Shown piece after piece: positions 20,352 to 29,255 of a stretch of DNA of 50,581 nucleotides (position 1 is its first letter; each line of letters opens with the position of its first letter). The notes beneath the pieces are model-generated. The model did no database searches. It was given only the letters and a program-made list of their open reading frames with translations, and was not told where the DNA came from. The position numbers and the translations under genes are program-made. This stretch comes from SLQH01 sp964612995 (GTDB taxonomy: Bacteria > Planctomycetota > UBA11346), in contig CAZTGE010000010.1 in NCBI GenBank assembly GCA_964612995.1, forward strand, positions 1 through 50,581, written 5' to 3'.

Positions 20352-22754
20352 CTAGCGCATGCCCAGAAATTTCCGCAGCGCGGCTTCGACCTCGGCGAGG
20401 GTCTGGCGGTGGCGTTCGTAGACCGGGTGGGGGTCGGGATGGCGATGGTAGCCGGGCAGATCGTAGGCCTCGAGCAGGCGTGAGCCGAGGCCGAAGCGCA
20501 TGATCACGTCGCGGTGTTGGACTGCGGCCTCGCCCCAGCCGCCGTAGAGCAGCCAGCGGTGGCGCTTGGGAGCGAGCAGCGAGTGCCCCTGGCTGTGGGA
20601 GCTGGCCGGGGTGATCACGCCCATGACCTCGGCGATGGTCGGGGCGATGTCGACGTGCGCGGTGGTGTGGGCGATCCCGCGCCCCCCGCCGCCGCCGGGT
20701 GGGCGGATGACGCAGACGCAACCGGTCTGTTGCAGGCTGTAGCTGCCGTTGTGGATCAGGTGACCGGGCCCGGCGCCGGATTCGCGGAATTCCTCGCCGT
20801 GATCGCCGACGATGATCACCAGGCTGCGCTCGAGCCGCCCGCTCGCACGCAGGGCGTCGAGCACGCGGCCGATCTGGGCGTCGACGTAGTGCACCGCGTT
20901 GCGGTAGCGATGCCGCAGCGCACGCAGGCGCTCGTCGGGGGCACCCCGGGCCAGCTCGAGCACGTCGATCTGCTCGAGTGGCAGCGCGGGGCCCGAGACC
21001 GCGTGCTCCGGTGGATAGAGGTACGGGAAATGCGTCGCATCGTAGAACAGGAAGGCGAACAGCGGGCGCGGGTCGTCGTCCGCGATCGCCGCGATCGCGC
21101 GGTCGGTCATCGCCCGGTCACGGCCCACCCGCCCGCCGAGCGCGGCGTCGTCCCAACGGTCGTGGACCGCGTTGCCCAGTCCGCGGAAACAGGTCTGTCG
21201 CAGCTCGGGCCAATTGAGATCGGTACAGGAGAGTATCGCGAAACGGTAGTCGAGGCGCGCACACAGGTCGATCACAGCCGGACGATGGCCACCACGCAAG
21301 GCGGCCTCCCAATACGGCGCCCAGAGACCGTAGCACAACGAGAACAGCGCCCGCCGGGTGACGTTGCCGCCGCTCCGGTGGTCGGTCGCGACGATCGCAT
21401 CCGCGGCGAAGGCGTGCGTTCGCGGCATGAAGCGCGGGTCGAAGCAGTCGGCGCGCGCACCTTCGATGCACAGGATGATGATATCCGGCTGGGTCGCGTC
21501 CGTGCCCTGGCGCAGCGGTTCGAGCGGGTAGAGCAGCTCGCCATCGAGGTCGCGGCGCAGGCGGTCGAGCTGGCTCTCACCGCCCGGCGCGCCCTGCGGC
21601 CAGGCCGGATGCAGACTGCCGAGCACCCGACCGACCCGCAGGACACCCTGATCGTCGAGCGCGGCGCCGAGGGCGTAGACCGCCTTGTCGCACACGATCA
21701 CCGCCAGGACCACGGCGAGCCCGGCGAGCCAGACGCGCGAGCGCCGTGGCGCTCGCGCGCAGACCGGATCGCTGGTCGGCCGCAGGCGCGCCATGCCGAT
21801 CGCCACCTCGGCCGCGAGCACCGGCAGCACCATCCACCAGAGCGCACGCAACCCACCGAGGCCTGCCGCGCCCCAGGCCGCGAGCGCCGGCAGCGGGTTG
21901 GCCGAGGCCAGGAGCTGCATCGTCTGTGGCTCGGCGCGCGCGCCGAGCAGGGCGAGCGCGAAGAGGGCCGGCGCGAGCAACAGCGGCACCCAGGCACGAC
22001 GGATGCTCAGTTGACAGAGCGAGAGCCCGGCGGCGCACACCCCCCACAAACCGAGCAGCGTGGGCAGAGGCAGCACGCCGGTCAGGGCCAACACCAGGCC
22101 GAAGAGCAGGTGCAGCACACCCAGGCCGAGCAGCCAACGCCAGGCCCGACCGGATCCCAGGCGCGCATCCATCAGCACGCCGCACGGTTCCGCCGGCGCG
22201 ATCAGCCGCGCGCGGCGCGCGCGCGCCGGCCAGGCCAGGGCCACGGCCGCGCCCGCGAGCACCAGGATCAACAGGCTCACGCGCAGGTAGATGCTCAGGC
22301 GTGTGCCCGCACCCATGTCGAGGCTGTCGCCGGCCTCGGCCGCAAAAGCGAGATCGAACAGCATCGCGTTGTAATGATAGCCGTAGATATGATAGACCAT
22401 CATGTCGCCCATGATGTAGAACTGCAGGAAGGCGTGACCCGCGGCGCCGAGCACCGGCACCGCCCACCAACGCGCGATGGCGCCGACCAGCGCGGCGATG
22501 AGCGCATGCGCGAGCAGCACCGCCAACAGCAGCATGCTGGTCCACGCCAACAGGGCGTAGAGCCGGCCCACGCCACCCGCCTGCAGCCAGGCGTCGACCA
22601 GCAGCCGGTGGGTCTGCCAGAGCGCGAGCAGCAGCGAGAGCGCCGCGAGCGAGCGCAGGCACAGCCGTGTCCAGCGCCGGTCCGGCGCCGCACGCACCAG
22701 TTGCGTAAATGACAGGTTCGCTCTCTGCACGGCAGCCGGATCGGGATCGCCCAT
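20352..22754 (-). CDS. Inner-membrane DUF3413/YejM-like sulfatase-fold protein
   Basis: This encodes 800 aa from the ATG at 22754 (MGDPDPAAVQ). The frame stays open for 245 further codons upstream, but that part overlaps the lipoprotein gene in another frame and is not protein-like. The N-terminal half has about seven or more hydrophobic segments, and the stretch IMGDMMVYHIYGYHYNAM resembles the DUF3413 region of YejM/PbgA-type proteins. The C-terminal half is an alkaline-phosphatase/sulfatase fold: IIILCIEGARAD, a likely nucleophile Thr in GGNVTRRALFS, and the metal-binding IIVGDHGEEF near the end. Relatives act in the periplasmic leaflet on envelope lipids or lipopolysaccharide regulation; the substrate here is unknown. 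It follows the lipoprotein gene on the same strand by 85 bases. Confidence 0.85.
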   Translation of the reverse strand: MGDPDPAAVQRANLSFTQLVRAAPDRRWTRLCLRSLAALSLLLALWQTHRLLVDAWLQAGGVGRLYALLAWTSMLLLAVLLAHALIAALVGAIARWWAVPVLGAAGHAFLQFYIMGDMMVYHIYGYHYNAMLFDLAFAAEAGDSLDMGAGTRLSIYLRVSLLILVLAGAAVALAWPARARRARLIAPAEPCGVLMDARLGSGRAWRWLLGLGVLHLLFGLVLALTGVLPLPTLLGLWGVCAAGLSLCQLSIRRAWVPLLLAPALFALALLGARAEPQTMQLLASANPLPALAAWGAAGLGGLRALWWMVLPVLAAEVAIGMARLRPTSDPVCARAPRRSRVWLAGLAVVLAVIVCDKAVYALGAALDDQGVLRVGRVLGSLHPAWPQGAPGGESQLDRLRRDLDGELLYPLEPLRQGTDATQPDIIILCIEGARADCFDPRFMPRTHAFAADAIVATDHRSGGNVTRRALFSLCYGLWAPYWEAALRGGHRPAVIDLCARLDYRFAILSCTDLNWPELRQTCFRGLGNAVHDRWDDAALGGRVGRDRAMTDRAIAAIADDDPRPLFAFLFYDATHFPYLYPPEHAVSGPALPLEQIDVLELARGAPDERLRALRHRYRNAVHYVDAQIGRVLDALRASGRLERSLVIIVGDHGEEFRESGAGPGHLIHNGSYSLQQTGCVCVIRPPGGGGGRGIAHTTAHVDIAPTIAEVMGVITPASSHSQGHSLLAPKRHRWLLYGGWGEAAVQHRDVIMRFGLGSRLLEAYDLPGYHRHPDPHPVYERHRQTLAEVEAALRKFLGMR

Positions 22755-22839
22755 GCTCGCAGTCTGCGCGCCGGTGCGGCCGGACAAGCCGGCGCGCTGC
22801 ATGCCGGTGGCCGGGGGAGTCAGCCGCCGCCGCGCCGGC

Positions 22840-23484
22840 TCAGTCGGCGGCCAGGTCGATCCAGCGTGCACCGCTGCAGCCGGGCAGCTGGCGCAGCGCG
22901 TGCAGCAGTTCATCGTCGCGCACGATGCCGCTGTCACCCTCCCAGCCATAGACCACCTGCACGCGGTCGCCCGGCAACTCGCGTAGGGTGAACAGCTCGC
23001 GCCAGCGACCACGCACCGCCGCGTTGAGCTCCGCGACGCGCCCGGCCTGATCGGGCCCCGGCGCGTGCGGCGGCTCGCAGACCACGATCCAGGTGTCGTC
23101 GTCTTCGCGTACCGGCCGCTCGCGCACCCGCCCGGTGCGCGGCACCGCGGGCGAGGTCGCGCGCAGATCGATCCGCGCGCGGTAGTCCGCGGGCGGGCGA
23201 CGCACCCAGGCGCTCTGGGCGTCGACCAGCAGGCAGCGGTGTTCGCCTGCCGGGCCGACGCGGTAGTCGATCTGCCACCACAGCCCTTCGAGCAAGGGGT
23301 CGGCCTCGGGCTGCCACACGCGCACGATCGCTCCCCAGTCCAGCTCGCGATGATCGAGATAGGCGTCGGCCGCGGCCATCGCCCGTCCACGCGCGACCGC
23401 CGGACCCTCGGGCTCGCGCGCCGGATCGCAGCCGAGACCCAGGAGGGTCGCCAGGAGCAGAGGGAACCACGCACGCAGGGCCAT
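22840..23484 (-). CDS. Predicted lipoprotein
   Basis: This encodes 214 aa. The N-terminus MALRAWFPLLLATLLGLGCDP is a type II signal sequence with a lipobox ending LGLGC, so the mature protein would be lipidated at Cys19. The rest is soluble and mixed alpha/beta, with no recognised motif; three internal basic/acidic stretches (RVREDD-type) suggest no membrane segment. Aspartate at position +2 after the Cys would favour inner-membrane retention by the enterobacterial rule. It lies 85 bases upstream of the YejM-like gene in the same direction and may work with it at the inner membrane, which is inference from position only. Confidence 0.75.
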   Translation of the reverse strand: MALRAWFPLLLATLLGLGCDPAREPEGPAVARGRAMAAADAYLDHRELDWGAIVRVWQPEADPLLEGLWWQIDYRVGPAGEHRCLLVDAQSAWVRRPPADYRARIDLRATSPAVPRTGRVRERPVREDDDTWIVVCEPPHAPGPDQAGRVAELNAAVRGRWRELFTLRELPGDRVQVVYGWEGDSGIVRDDELLHALRQLPGCSGARWIDLAAD

Positions 23485-23537
23485 GGCACGACGCTACCCC
23501 GCCCCGGGCGGCGATCAACGCAACCGCGTGGACCGGG

Positions 23538-23700
23538 CAGGGCGACTCAAAGCCCGCAAATGAGGGCCATGCCTCGCCTCCACCTGCATCACTATGGGCC
23601 AAGTACCAAAGCGAGCCGGACGGTTGGACGCAGGTGGAGGCGAGGCAAGACATGCCGACCTGGTGATCGGCGCTCCCGGGGCGAGCTTTGAGTCGCCCTG
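23538..23700. repeat. Nested perfect inverted repeats in intergenic region
   Basis: Two nested arm pairs are perfect: an outer 16-bp pair (CAGGGCGACTCAAAGC, 23538-23553, with its complement at 23685-23700) and an inner 18-bp pair (TGCCTCGCCTCCACCTGC, 23570-23587, with its complement at 23630-23647). The element fills most of the 384-base gap between the lipoprotein gene and the SDR gene; nothing else coding is seen there. It could be a MITE-like insertion or a long RNA hairpin upstream of the SDR operon. Confidence 0.75.
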
Positions 23701-23868
23701 GGAACAGGGGGCGCTGAGGGGCGCACCCCGCGCAAGCGCTGCATCACCCATTATGCCCGTGATGCTGCCTTCGGCCCCGACCTGCACTCGGCGCCGAGGC
23801 ACGGCAGCGCGAAGCCCGGATTGCGTCCCGGGCACCTCCTGTACCCTCCCCGACCAGGAGAACTCGCC

Positions 23869-24882
23869 ATGACCGCCATGCGCCAGGTGCTGGCCACCAT
23901 CCAACAGCGACACCCGGACGCCTTCTGCCGGATGACCGAGGTTCCCAGCCCGGCTCTGGCCTGTGACGAGCTCGCCGCGCTCGAGGCGGGGCTCGCGCAC
24001 GATCTGCCGGACTCGATCGCCTGCCAGGGCGTGTCGCTGGTCTGCGCCCGTAGCCCCGGCGGCATCTGGGACCAGCCCGGCCCTGACGAGGGCGGCGAAC
24101 TCGCCGGATCGGTGGTGGTGGTCAGCGGCGCGGCCTCCGGCCTCGGCCTCGGCCTGGCCCGTGGCCTGCATGCCGCGGGCGCCTGCGTCTTGTTGACCGA
24201 TATCGACTCCGATGGGCTCGCGGTCGCCGCGCAGAGCATCGATGATCCGGTCCACATCGCCACCGCGCAGGTCGATGTGACCGACGAGGACTCCGTCGCC
24301 GCGGGCTTCGACACCGCGCTCGCACGCTTCGGCCGCGTCGATGCGATCGCCTGCGCTGCGGGCGTGGCCCCGCCCTACGAGCTGGTCGACTTCCCGGTCG
24401 ACCAGTGGCGCCTCGCGCTCGAGATCAACCTCACCGGCTACTTCCTCTTCGGCCGAGAAGCGGCGCGGATCATGCAGGCCCAGGGTCACGGCGGGGCGAT
24501 GGTCCTGCTCTCGTCCAAGAGCGGTCTGGAACCGAGCAAGGCCAACTCGGCCTACAACGCGACCAAGGCCGGCGAGCTGCATCTCGCCCGCGGCTGGGCG
24601 CTGGAGCTCGGATGCGACGGCATCCGGGTCAATTGCATCGCCCCGGGCAACGTCTTCGAGGGCTCGAAGATCTGGAATCCCGACTACATCCGCAAGGCGG
24701 CCGAGAAGAAGGGCATCCGCCCCGAAGAGGTCATTCCCCACTACAACAGCCTCACCGCGCTCAACGCCGAGATCAAACCCCAGGACATCGCCGACGCCGC
24801 GGTCTTCCTCTGCTCCGCGCGCTCGCGCCGGGTCACCGGGCAGGTGATCCCGGTCGACGCCGGTCAGGTCTGGACCCGCTGA
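23869..24882 (+). CDS. Short-chain dehydrogenase (SDR family)
   Basis: This encodes 337 aa. The ATG at 23869 has AGGAG eight bases upstream. After a 75-residue N-terminal extension of unknown function comes a classical SDR domain: the NAD(P)-binding VVVSGAASGLGLGLARGL (Gly-rich loop), an acidic residue after the second strand (LLTDID, favouring NAD), the ACAAGVA segment for NNAG, the catalytic Ser in LLSSKSG, and the YNATK motif with Tyr and Lys. It closely resembles the dehydrogenase half of bifunctional aldolase/SDR sugar-catabolic proteins. It is the first gene of a set with the PHP hydrolase (15 bases downstream) and the EboD-like cyclase, suggesting oxidation or reduction of a sugar or cyclitol; the substrate is unknown. 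Confidence 0.88.
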   Translation: MTAMRQVLATIQQRHPDAFCRMTEVPSPALACDELAALEAGLAHDLPDSIACQGVSLVCARSPGGIWDQPGPDEGGELAGSVVVVSGAASGLGLGLARGLHAAGACVLLTDIDSDGLAVAAQSIDDPVHIATAQVDVTDEDSVAAGFDTALARFGRVDAIACAAGVAPPYELVDFPVDQWRLALEINLTGYFLFGREAARIMQAQGHGGAMVLLSSKSGLEPSKANSAYNATKAGELHLARGWALELGCDGIRVNCIAPGNVFEGSKIWNPDYIRKAAEKKGIRPEEVIPHYNSLTALNAEIKPQDIADAAVFLCSARSRRVTGQVIPVDAGQVWTR

Positions 24883-24897
24883 GCCTCCGGAGGCCCC

Positions 24898-26106
24898 ATG
24901 CCCGATCCCCTCGCCGACCTCGCCGCCCCCGATGCCAGCCAGCGTCTGCGCGCTCTGGCCGCGCTGCGCGAGCGCCACACGCGCCCGGAGCCGCGCGGGA
25001 CCAACACCCACGTCCACACCAACTATTCCTTCTCGGCCTTCCGTTCGCCGGCCGAGGCGGCCTGGCTCGCCTGGCGCGAGGGCGTCGAGATCTTCGGCAT
25101 CAACGACCACTACACCGTCGACGGCCACGAGGAGTTCGCCCGCGCCTGCGCCGCGCTCGACCTGCCGGCGACCTTCAGCATCGAGGCGGTGGCGATGGAC
25201 CGCGCGGCCGCGGCGGCCGGGACCCTGCTCAATGACCCGGGCAACCCGGGACGTACCTATCTCTGCGGCAAGGGCGTGACCGCGCGTGATGATCCACGTG
25301 CGAGCGAACGGCTGCGCGAGCTGCGCGCACAGCAGGAGACCCGCAACCGGGCGATGGTCGCAGCCTGCGACGCGCGCTTCGTCGAACGGCTCGACGACAC
25401 CGGCCCGACCTGGGACGACATCGTCGCCCAGACCCCCGCCGGCAACACCACCGAACGCCATATTGCCCGCGCCTGCGTCGAACGCTGCCGTGCGCTCGCC
25501 ACGACCGGCAAGCGTTCCTTCGGCGCCGTGTTTGCCGATCTGACCGACACCGAGGCCCCCGATGACGACGCTGCGGCACAGAACCAGCTGCGCTCGGCCC
25601 TGCTCAAGGCCGGCAAGCCCTGCTACGTCGACGAGGACCCGGCGGCCTATCCCAGCATCGCCGGGATGTGTGCGCTCTACCGCGATCTGGGCGCGATCCC
25701 GACCTACCCGGTGCTGGGCAACCCGGTGACCGATGGCGAGCGCGACATCGCCGCGCTCTGCGACCGCCTCGGCGCACAGGGCATCTTCGCGCTCGAGCTG
25801 ATCCCGTCGCGCAACACCGACGATCGGGTCGCCGCGGTGCTCGCCGAGGCGGAACGCCGCGACTGGCCGGTGTTCGACGGCACCGAGCACAACACCCCGG
25901 CGATGAGCGAGCTGCTTCCCCCGCTCAGCCGCGATCCACGGTTCCGCCCCGTCTTCCGCGCCGGGGCGCTGCTGCTGCTCGGCCATCAGGCCCTGTGCGC
26001 GGCCGGCGAACCGGGCTATCTCGACGCCGACGGCCAGCCACGCTCCGAAGGCCGCTCACAGTGCATCGCCGCGGGGGAACGGGTCCTGGCCGGAACCACC
26101 GGATGA
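24898..26106 (+). CDS. PHP-domain metal-dependent hydrolase
   Basis: This encodes 402 aa with GGAGG seven bases before the ATG. The PHP signature is present at the N-terminus: HVHTNYSFS (HxH metal ligands) near residue 37, then GINDHYTVDGHEEF, with later conserved segments ALELIPSRN and FDGTEHNTP near the C-terminus supplying further metal ligands. PHP proteins bind two or three metal ions and hydrolyse phosphoester bonds. A long insertion in the middle (about residues 100-220) is unusual for short PHP phosphatases. Position between an SDR and a sugar-phosphate cyclase suggests a phosphorylated sugar or cyclitol as substrate, which is inference. Confidence 0.85.
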   Translation: MPDPLADLAAPDASQRLRALAALRERHTRPEPRGTNTHVHTNYSFSAFRSPAEAAWLAWREGVEIFGINDHYTVDGHEEFARACAALDLPATFSIEAVAMDRAAAAAGTLLNDPGNPGRTYLCGKGVTARDDPRASERLRELRAQQETRNRAMVAACDARFVERLDDTGPTWDDIVAQTPAGNTTERHIARACVERCRALATTGKRSFGAVFADLTDTEAPDDDAAAQNQLRSALLKAGKPCYVDEDPAAYPSIAGMCALYRDLGAIPTYPVLGNPVTDGERDIAALCDRLGAQGIFALELIPSRNTDDRVAAVLAEAERRDWPVFDGTEHNTPAMSELLPPLSRDPRFRPVFRAGALLLLGHQALCAAGEPGYLDADGQPRSEGRSQCIAAGERVLAGTTG

Positions 26107-26217
26107 ATCGCGCGTGTCGATGCGCTGGGCACGTCGGCGCCGCGGTGTCGATCGGCGCAGCAACCGCACGGACCGGCGGCCGCCCAGACCGGCACGGATG
26201 TGGCTGATGGTCTGGCG

Positions 26218-27414
26218 ATGAACGCCATCCACCAACGCTTCAGCGTCGAATCGGCCTACGACGTCGTCTTCACCCGCGCGGTCTTCGCCGAGGACAACCA
26301 TTGCCTCGCCGGGCTCATGCGCGGCGAGGCCGACGCGCGGCCGACCCGCGCGCTGGTCTGCATCGACGCCGGGGTCGCGCGTGCGCGCCCCACCATCGCC
26401 ACAACGGTGACCGACTGGTTCGTCGCGCACCAGGCGGCAGGCCTGCGTCTCGCCGCCACTCCGGCGGTGCTCCCCGGCGGCGAAGCGGCCAAGGCCGACC
26501 TGAGCGTGGTCGATCAGGTCGGGCAGATGGCCGCCGAGGCCAACATCTGCCGCCACTCCTATATCCTCGCCGTCGGTGGCGGCGCGATGCTCGACGCTGT
26601 CGGCCTGGCCGCGAGCCTGATCCACCGCGGCGTGCGGCTGATCCGGATCCCGACCACCGTCCTCGCCCAGAACGATTCCGGGGTCGGCGTCAAGAACGGT
26701 GTCAACGCCTGCGGCCAGAAGAACTTCTTCGGCACCTTCGCTCCACCGCATGCGGTGGTCAACGACGCCGGCTTCCTCACCACCCTCGCCGACCGCGACT
26801 GGCGCGCCGGCATCGCCGAGGCCTACAAGGTCGCGCTGATCAAGGATGGCGACTTCCTCGCCTGGCTGCTGGCCCACACCGCCGAGCTCGCCGCGCGCGA
26901 ACTCGAGACGATGGCCGCGTTGATCGCTCGCTGCGCCGGCCTGCACTGCGCGCACATCGCCACCGGCGGCGACCCCTTCGAGCGAGGATCCAGCCGGCCG
27001 CTCGATTTTGGCCACTGGTCGGCCCACCGGCTCGAATCGCTGACCCGACACCGGCTCAACCACGGCGAGGCGGTGGCCATCGGCATCGCGCTCGACCTGC
27101 TCTACGCGGTGCGCCTGGGCGCCTTCCCAGCCGCCGCCTGCTCGTTGGTGCTCGAAGCCTTCGCGGGGCTCGGTTTCGCCCTGTGGGATCCCGCGCTGGA
27201 TCTGCGCGGCAGCGATGACCGCCGCTTGCTGCTCGATGGCCTCGAGCAGTTCCGTGCGCATCTCGGCGGCGAGCTGACCCTGGCCATGCCCGCAGGGATC
27301 GGCCAGCGGCAGGACGTGCATGAACTCGACCCGGCGCTGGTCGGCTCCGCGCTCGACGACCTGCGCGCCTTCGCCAGCGCACCGCGCTACAGCACCGAGC
27401 CGCGCCGCGGTTGA
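26218..27414 (+). CDS. EboD-like sugar-phosphate cyclase (3-dehydroquinate synthase superfamily)
   Basis: This encodes 398 aa from the ATG at 26218 (MNAIHQRFSV); a GTG at 26200 is an alternative, and neither has a good Shine-Dalgarno. Dehydroquinate-synthase hallmarks are clear: VVPGGE-type LPGGEAAK, the NAD-binding ILAVGGGAMLDAVG, PTTVLAQNDSGVGVKNG, and metal-binding DFGHWSAHRLE and NHGEAVAIGIA. The N-terminal MNxIHQRF and the NDSGVGVKNG stretch match what I recall of EboD from the ebo clusters rather than AroB. No other ebo gene lies nearby. It may cyclise a phosphorylated heptose or similar sugar. It follows the PHP gene by 111 bases; this gap may contain its own promoter or be a leader. 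Confidence 0.85.
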   Translation: MNAIHQRFSVESAYDVVFTRAVFAEDNHCLAGLMRGEADARPTRALVCIDAGVARARPTIATTVTDWFVAHQAAGLRLAATPAVLPGGEAAKADLSVVDQVGQMAAEANICRHSYILAVGGGAMLDAVGLAASLIHRGVRLIRIPTTVLAQNDSGVGVKNGVNACGQKNFFGTFAPPHAVVNDAGFLTTLADRDWRAGIAEAYKVALIKDGDFLAWLLAHTAELAARELETMAALIARCAGLHCAHIATGGDPFERGSSRPLDFGHWSAHRLESLTRHRLNHGEAVAIGIALDLLYAVRLGAFPAAACSLVLEAFAGLGFALWDPALDLRGSDDRRLLLDGLEQFRAHLGGELTLAMPAGIGQRQDVHELDPALVGSALDDLRAFASAPRYSTEPRRG

Positions 27415-27553
27415 CGCTTCCGTCAGAGCCCCCGCCGGCCCTCTGGGCCGGCGGCGAAGAACCAGGAACCCGGCCGCCACGACCGTCTATCGCATGACGC
27501 GATCCGGACCACGAACGTGTCGAGTGGGCGTGATGGCGCGGGGAGTTCCTGGG

Positions 27554-27735
27554 AAGGGGCTCTGCCCCTTTGGATCCCCGAGTCGGCCCGCACTGCGGGC
27601 CTCGCGCTCCTTAGTCGCGGTTCGCGGCTTCGCCGCGTTTTCCGCGGGCCTACGGCCCATTGTCGCGGAAAACCACCGCTCGGTCGGACGGTCGCTCCAC
27701 TGCGCTGCGCTCCGGCCTGAGTCCATCAGTGGACC
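27554..27735. repeat. Cluster of GC-rich hairpins, non-coding
   Basis: The 402-base gap between two convergent genes (27415-27816) holds no credible gene. It contains consecutive stems: AAGGGGC/GCCCCTT (27554-27570), GGCCCGC/GCGGGCC (27585-27601), CGCGGC/GCCGCG (27623-27637), and TTTTCCGCG/CGCGGAAAA (27638-27672) enclosing a second stem GGGCC/GGCCC. The arrangement resembles BIME-like intergenic repeats and could also stop transcription from both sides. Confidence 0.65.
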
Positions 27736-27816
27736 TTTGAGGGACGCGTCACGGTTGACCCACAGCGGAAGCGCGGACGACCGGGCCTGGCTCGCCGGGT
27801 CGGCCGTCAGCGATGG

Positions 27817-29073
27817 TCAGTGCCGACGACGGCTGCCCGCGCCGCGTCCGGCGCCGCCGCTGCGTCCGCGACCACCGCCGGCGCCACCGCGACCGCGTCG
27901 CGCACGAGCGGGTCGTCGCCGCCGCGCCGGAGTGGCTGCCTTGCCGCCGGTCTCGATGATCTCGTTGGCACGGTTGGCCACGTCCACGCCCGAGCCGAAA
28001 CGCTTCTCCGGATCTTTCTCGAGCATCTGCAACACCATGTCGCGCAGCGGCTTGGGATAGTCCGGGGCCTCGGCGTGCAGGTCGGGCACCGGCGACTTGA
28101 CGTGCTGGGTCACGATCTGGCGCGAGGTGCCCTGGAACATGGTGTGACCGGTCATCAGGTGGAACAACGAGGCGCCGAGGGCGTAGATGTCGGCCCTGGC
28201 GTCGATCGCGCCGCCGAGCGCCTGCTCCGGCGCGACGTAATGTGCGCTACCGAAGGCGCGCAGCTGATGCGCCACGCCATCGGCGTTGATCGGCGCGGCG
28301 ATGCCCAGGTCGGCGAGCTTGAACACGCCGTCGTCGGTCACCAGCACGTTGTCCGGCTTGACGTCGCGGTGGACCAGGCCCTGGCTCTCGCCATAGGCCA
28401 GGGCATGACCGATGTCGACGAGCATGCGCAGGCAGGTCTCGGAGTCGAGTTTGCCGTTGAGCCGCAGCAGATCGGCCACGCTGCCGCCCATCATCAGTTC
28501 CATGACCAGGAACAGCTCGCCTTCCTCCTGGCACACGTCGTGGACCTGGACCACGTTGGGATGGTTGAGGCGCCCTGCACGACGCGCCTCGTTGAGGAAG
28601 TCCTTGACCCGTTTGGGGTCCTTCTTGTGGCGCTCGTCGAGCACCTTGACCGCGACGTTGCGGTGCAGCGCGACCTGCACGCCGCGGTAGACGGTGCCGT
28701 AGCTGCCGTGGCCGAGCACCTCGACGAATTCGAAGCCGCCCAGCCGCTTGCCCAGCAAGGGATCGGACGCGCTGCCGGTACCGCTGACCGAGACCCGCAG
28801 GTCGGTCCCGCCGATGGTGATGATGTCTTTGGGCTGCAGCCGATGGCGCTCGATCCGCTGCTTGTTGACGTAGGTGCCGTTGCGGCTGCCGAGATCCTCG
28901 AGGATCAGCGCGCCGTCCTCTGGCTTGATCGCACAGTGGGCGCGGCTGGTCTGGGGGTCGGGGATGACCAGACGCGCCGCGTCGCGGTCGCGACCGATGA
29001 CCACCGGCTCGGTCAACCCCGAGAGATCGACGGCGCGAAAGGTTCCGTTGCTGACCTGGTACGACAGTCTCAT
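27817..29073 (-). CDS. FHA-domain Ser/Thr protein kinase
   Basis: This encodes 418 aa from the ATG at 29073 (MRLSYQVSNG). Residues 25-95 form an FHA phosphothreonine-binding domain (VVIGRDRD, SRAHCAI, DLGSRNGTYVN). Residues 115-375 form a Hanks-type kinase: LGHGSYGTVYRG glycine loop, VAVKVLD lysine, HRDVKPDN catalytic loop, and APEQALG. The metal-binding motif is DLG instead of DFG. The final 35 residues are almost only Arg, Gly and Ala. There is no transmembrane segment, so it is probably cytoplasmic. It is divergent from threonine synthase, with 182 bases between starts. The FHA may recruit phosphorylated partners or its own autophosphorylated form. Confidence 0.92.
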   Translation of the reverse strand: MRLSYQVSNGTFRAVDLSGLTEPVVIGRDRDAARLVIPDPQTSRAHCAIKPEDGALILEDLGSRNGTYVNKQRIERHRLQPKDIITIGGTDLRVSVSGTGSASDPLLGKRLGGFEFVEVLGHGSYGTVYRGVQVALHRNVAVKVLDERHKKDPKRVKDFLNEARRAGRLNHPNVVQVHDVCQEEGELFLVMELMMGGSVADLLRLNGKLDSETCLRMLVDIGHALAYGESQGLVHRDVKPDNVLVTDDGVFKLADLGIAAPINADGVAHQLRAFGSAHYVAPEQALGGAIDARADIYALGASLFHLMTGHTMFQGTSRQIVTQHVKSPVPDLHAEAPDYPKPLRDMVLQMLEKDPEKRFGSGVDVANRANEIIETGGKAATPARRRRPARARRGRGGAGGGRGRSGGAGRGAGSRRRH

Positions 29074-29255
29074 GATCACCGTATGCGTGGCGGCCGGCGA
29101 GGGCGGAAGGGCCGACGGCCAGCCAGCCTGAACCTGAAACTGATACCATGCCCCCGCCTTCCGGCAAGGCCGGAAATGCCATACCGCGGCGGGTGCGCGC
29201 TTGCCCCGCACGCGCGCAGACGTACCACGTGCGCGCCGCCCTCAGGAGCACGCCC

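Noticed and set aside
20514..22712. A 732-codon plus-strand open frame
   Set aside because: It is antisense to the YejM-like gene, arises from high GC content, and is a low-complexity Arg/Ala/Gln product.
23515..25986. An 823-codon minus-strand open frame
   Set aside because: It is antisense to the SDR and PHP genes and crosses the inverted-repeat element; no start signal.
26218..27414. Full ebo gene cluster or ordinary aroB
   Set aside because: The cyclase resembles EboD, but no eboA, B, C, E or F-like gene is next to it; AroB-type sequence features are weaker than EboD-type ones.
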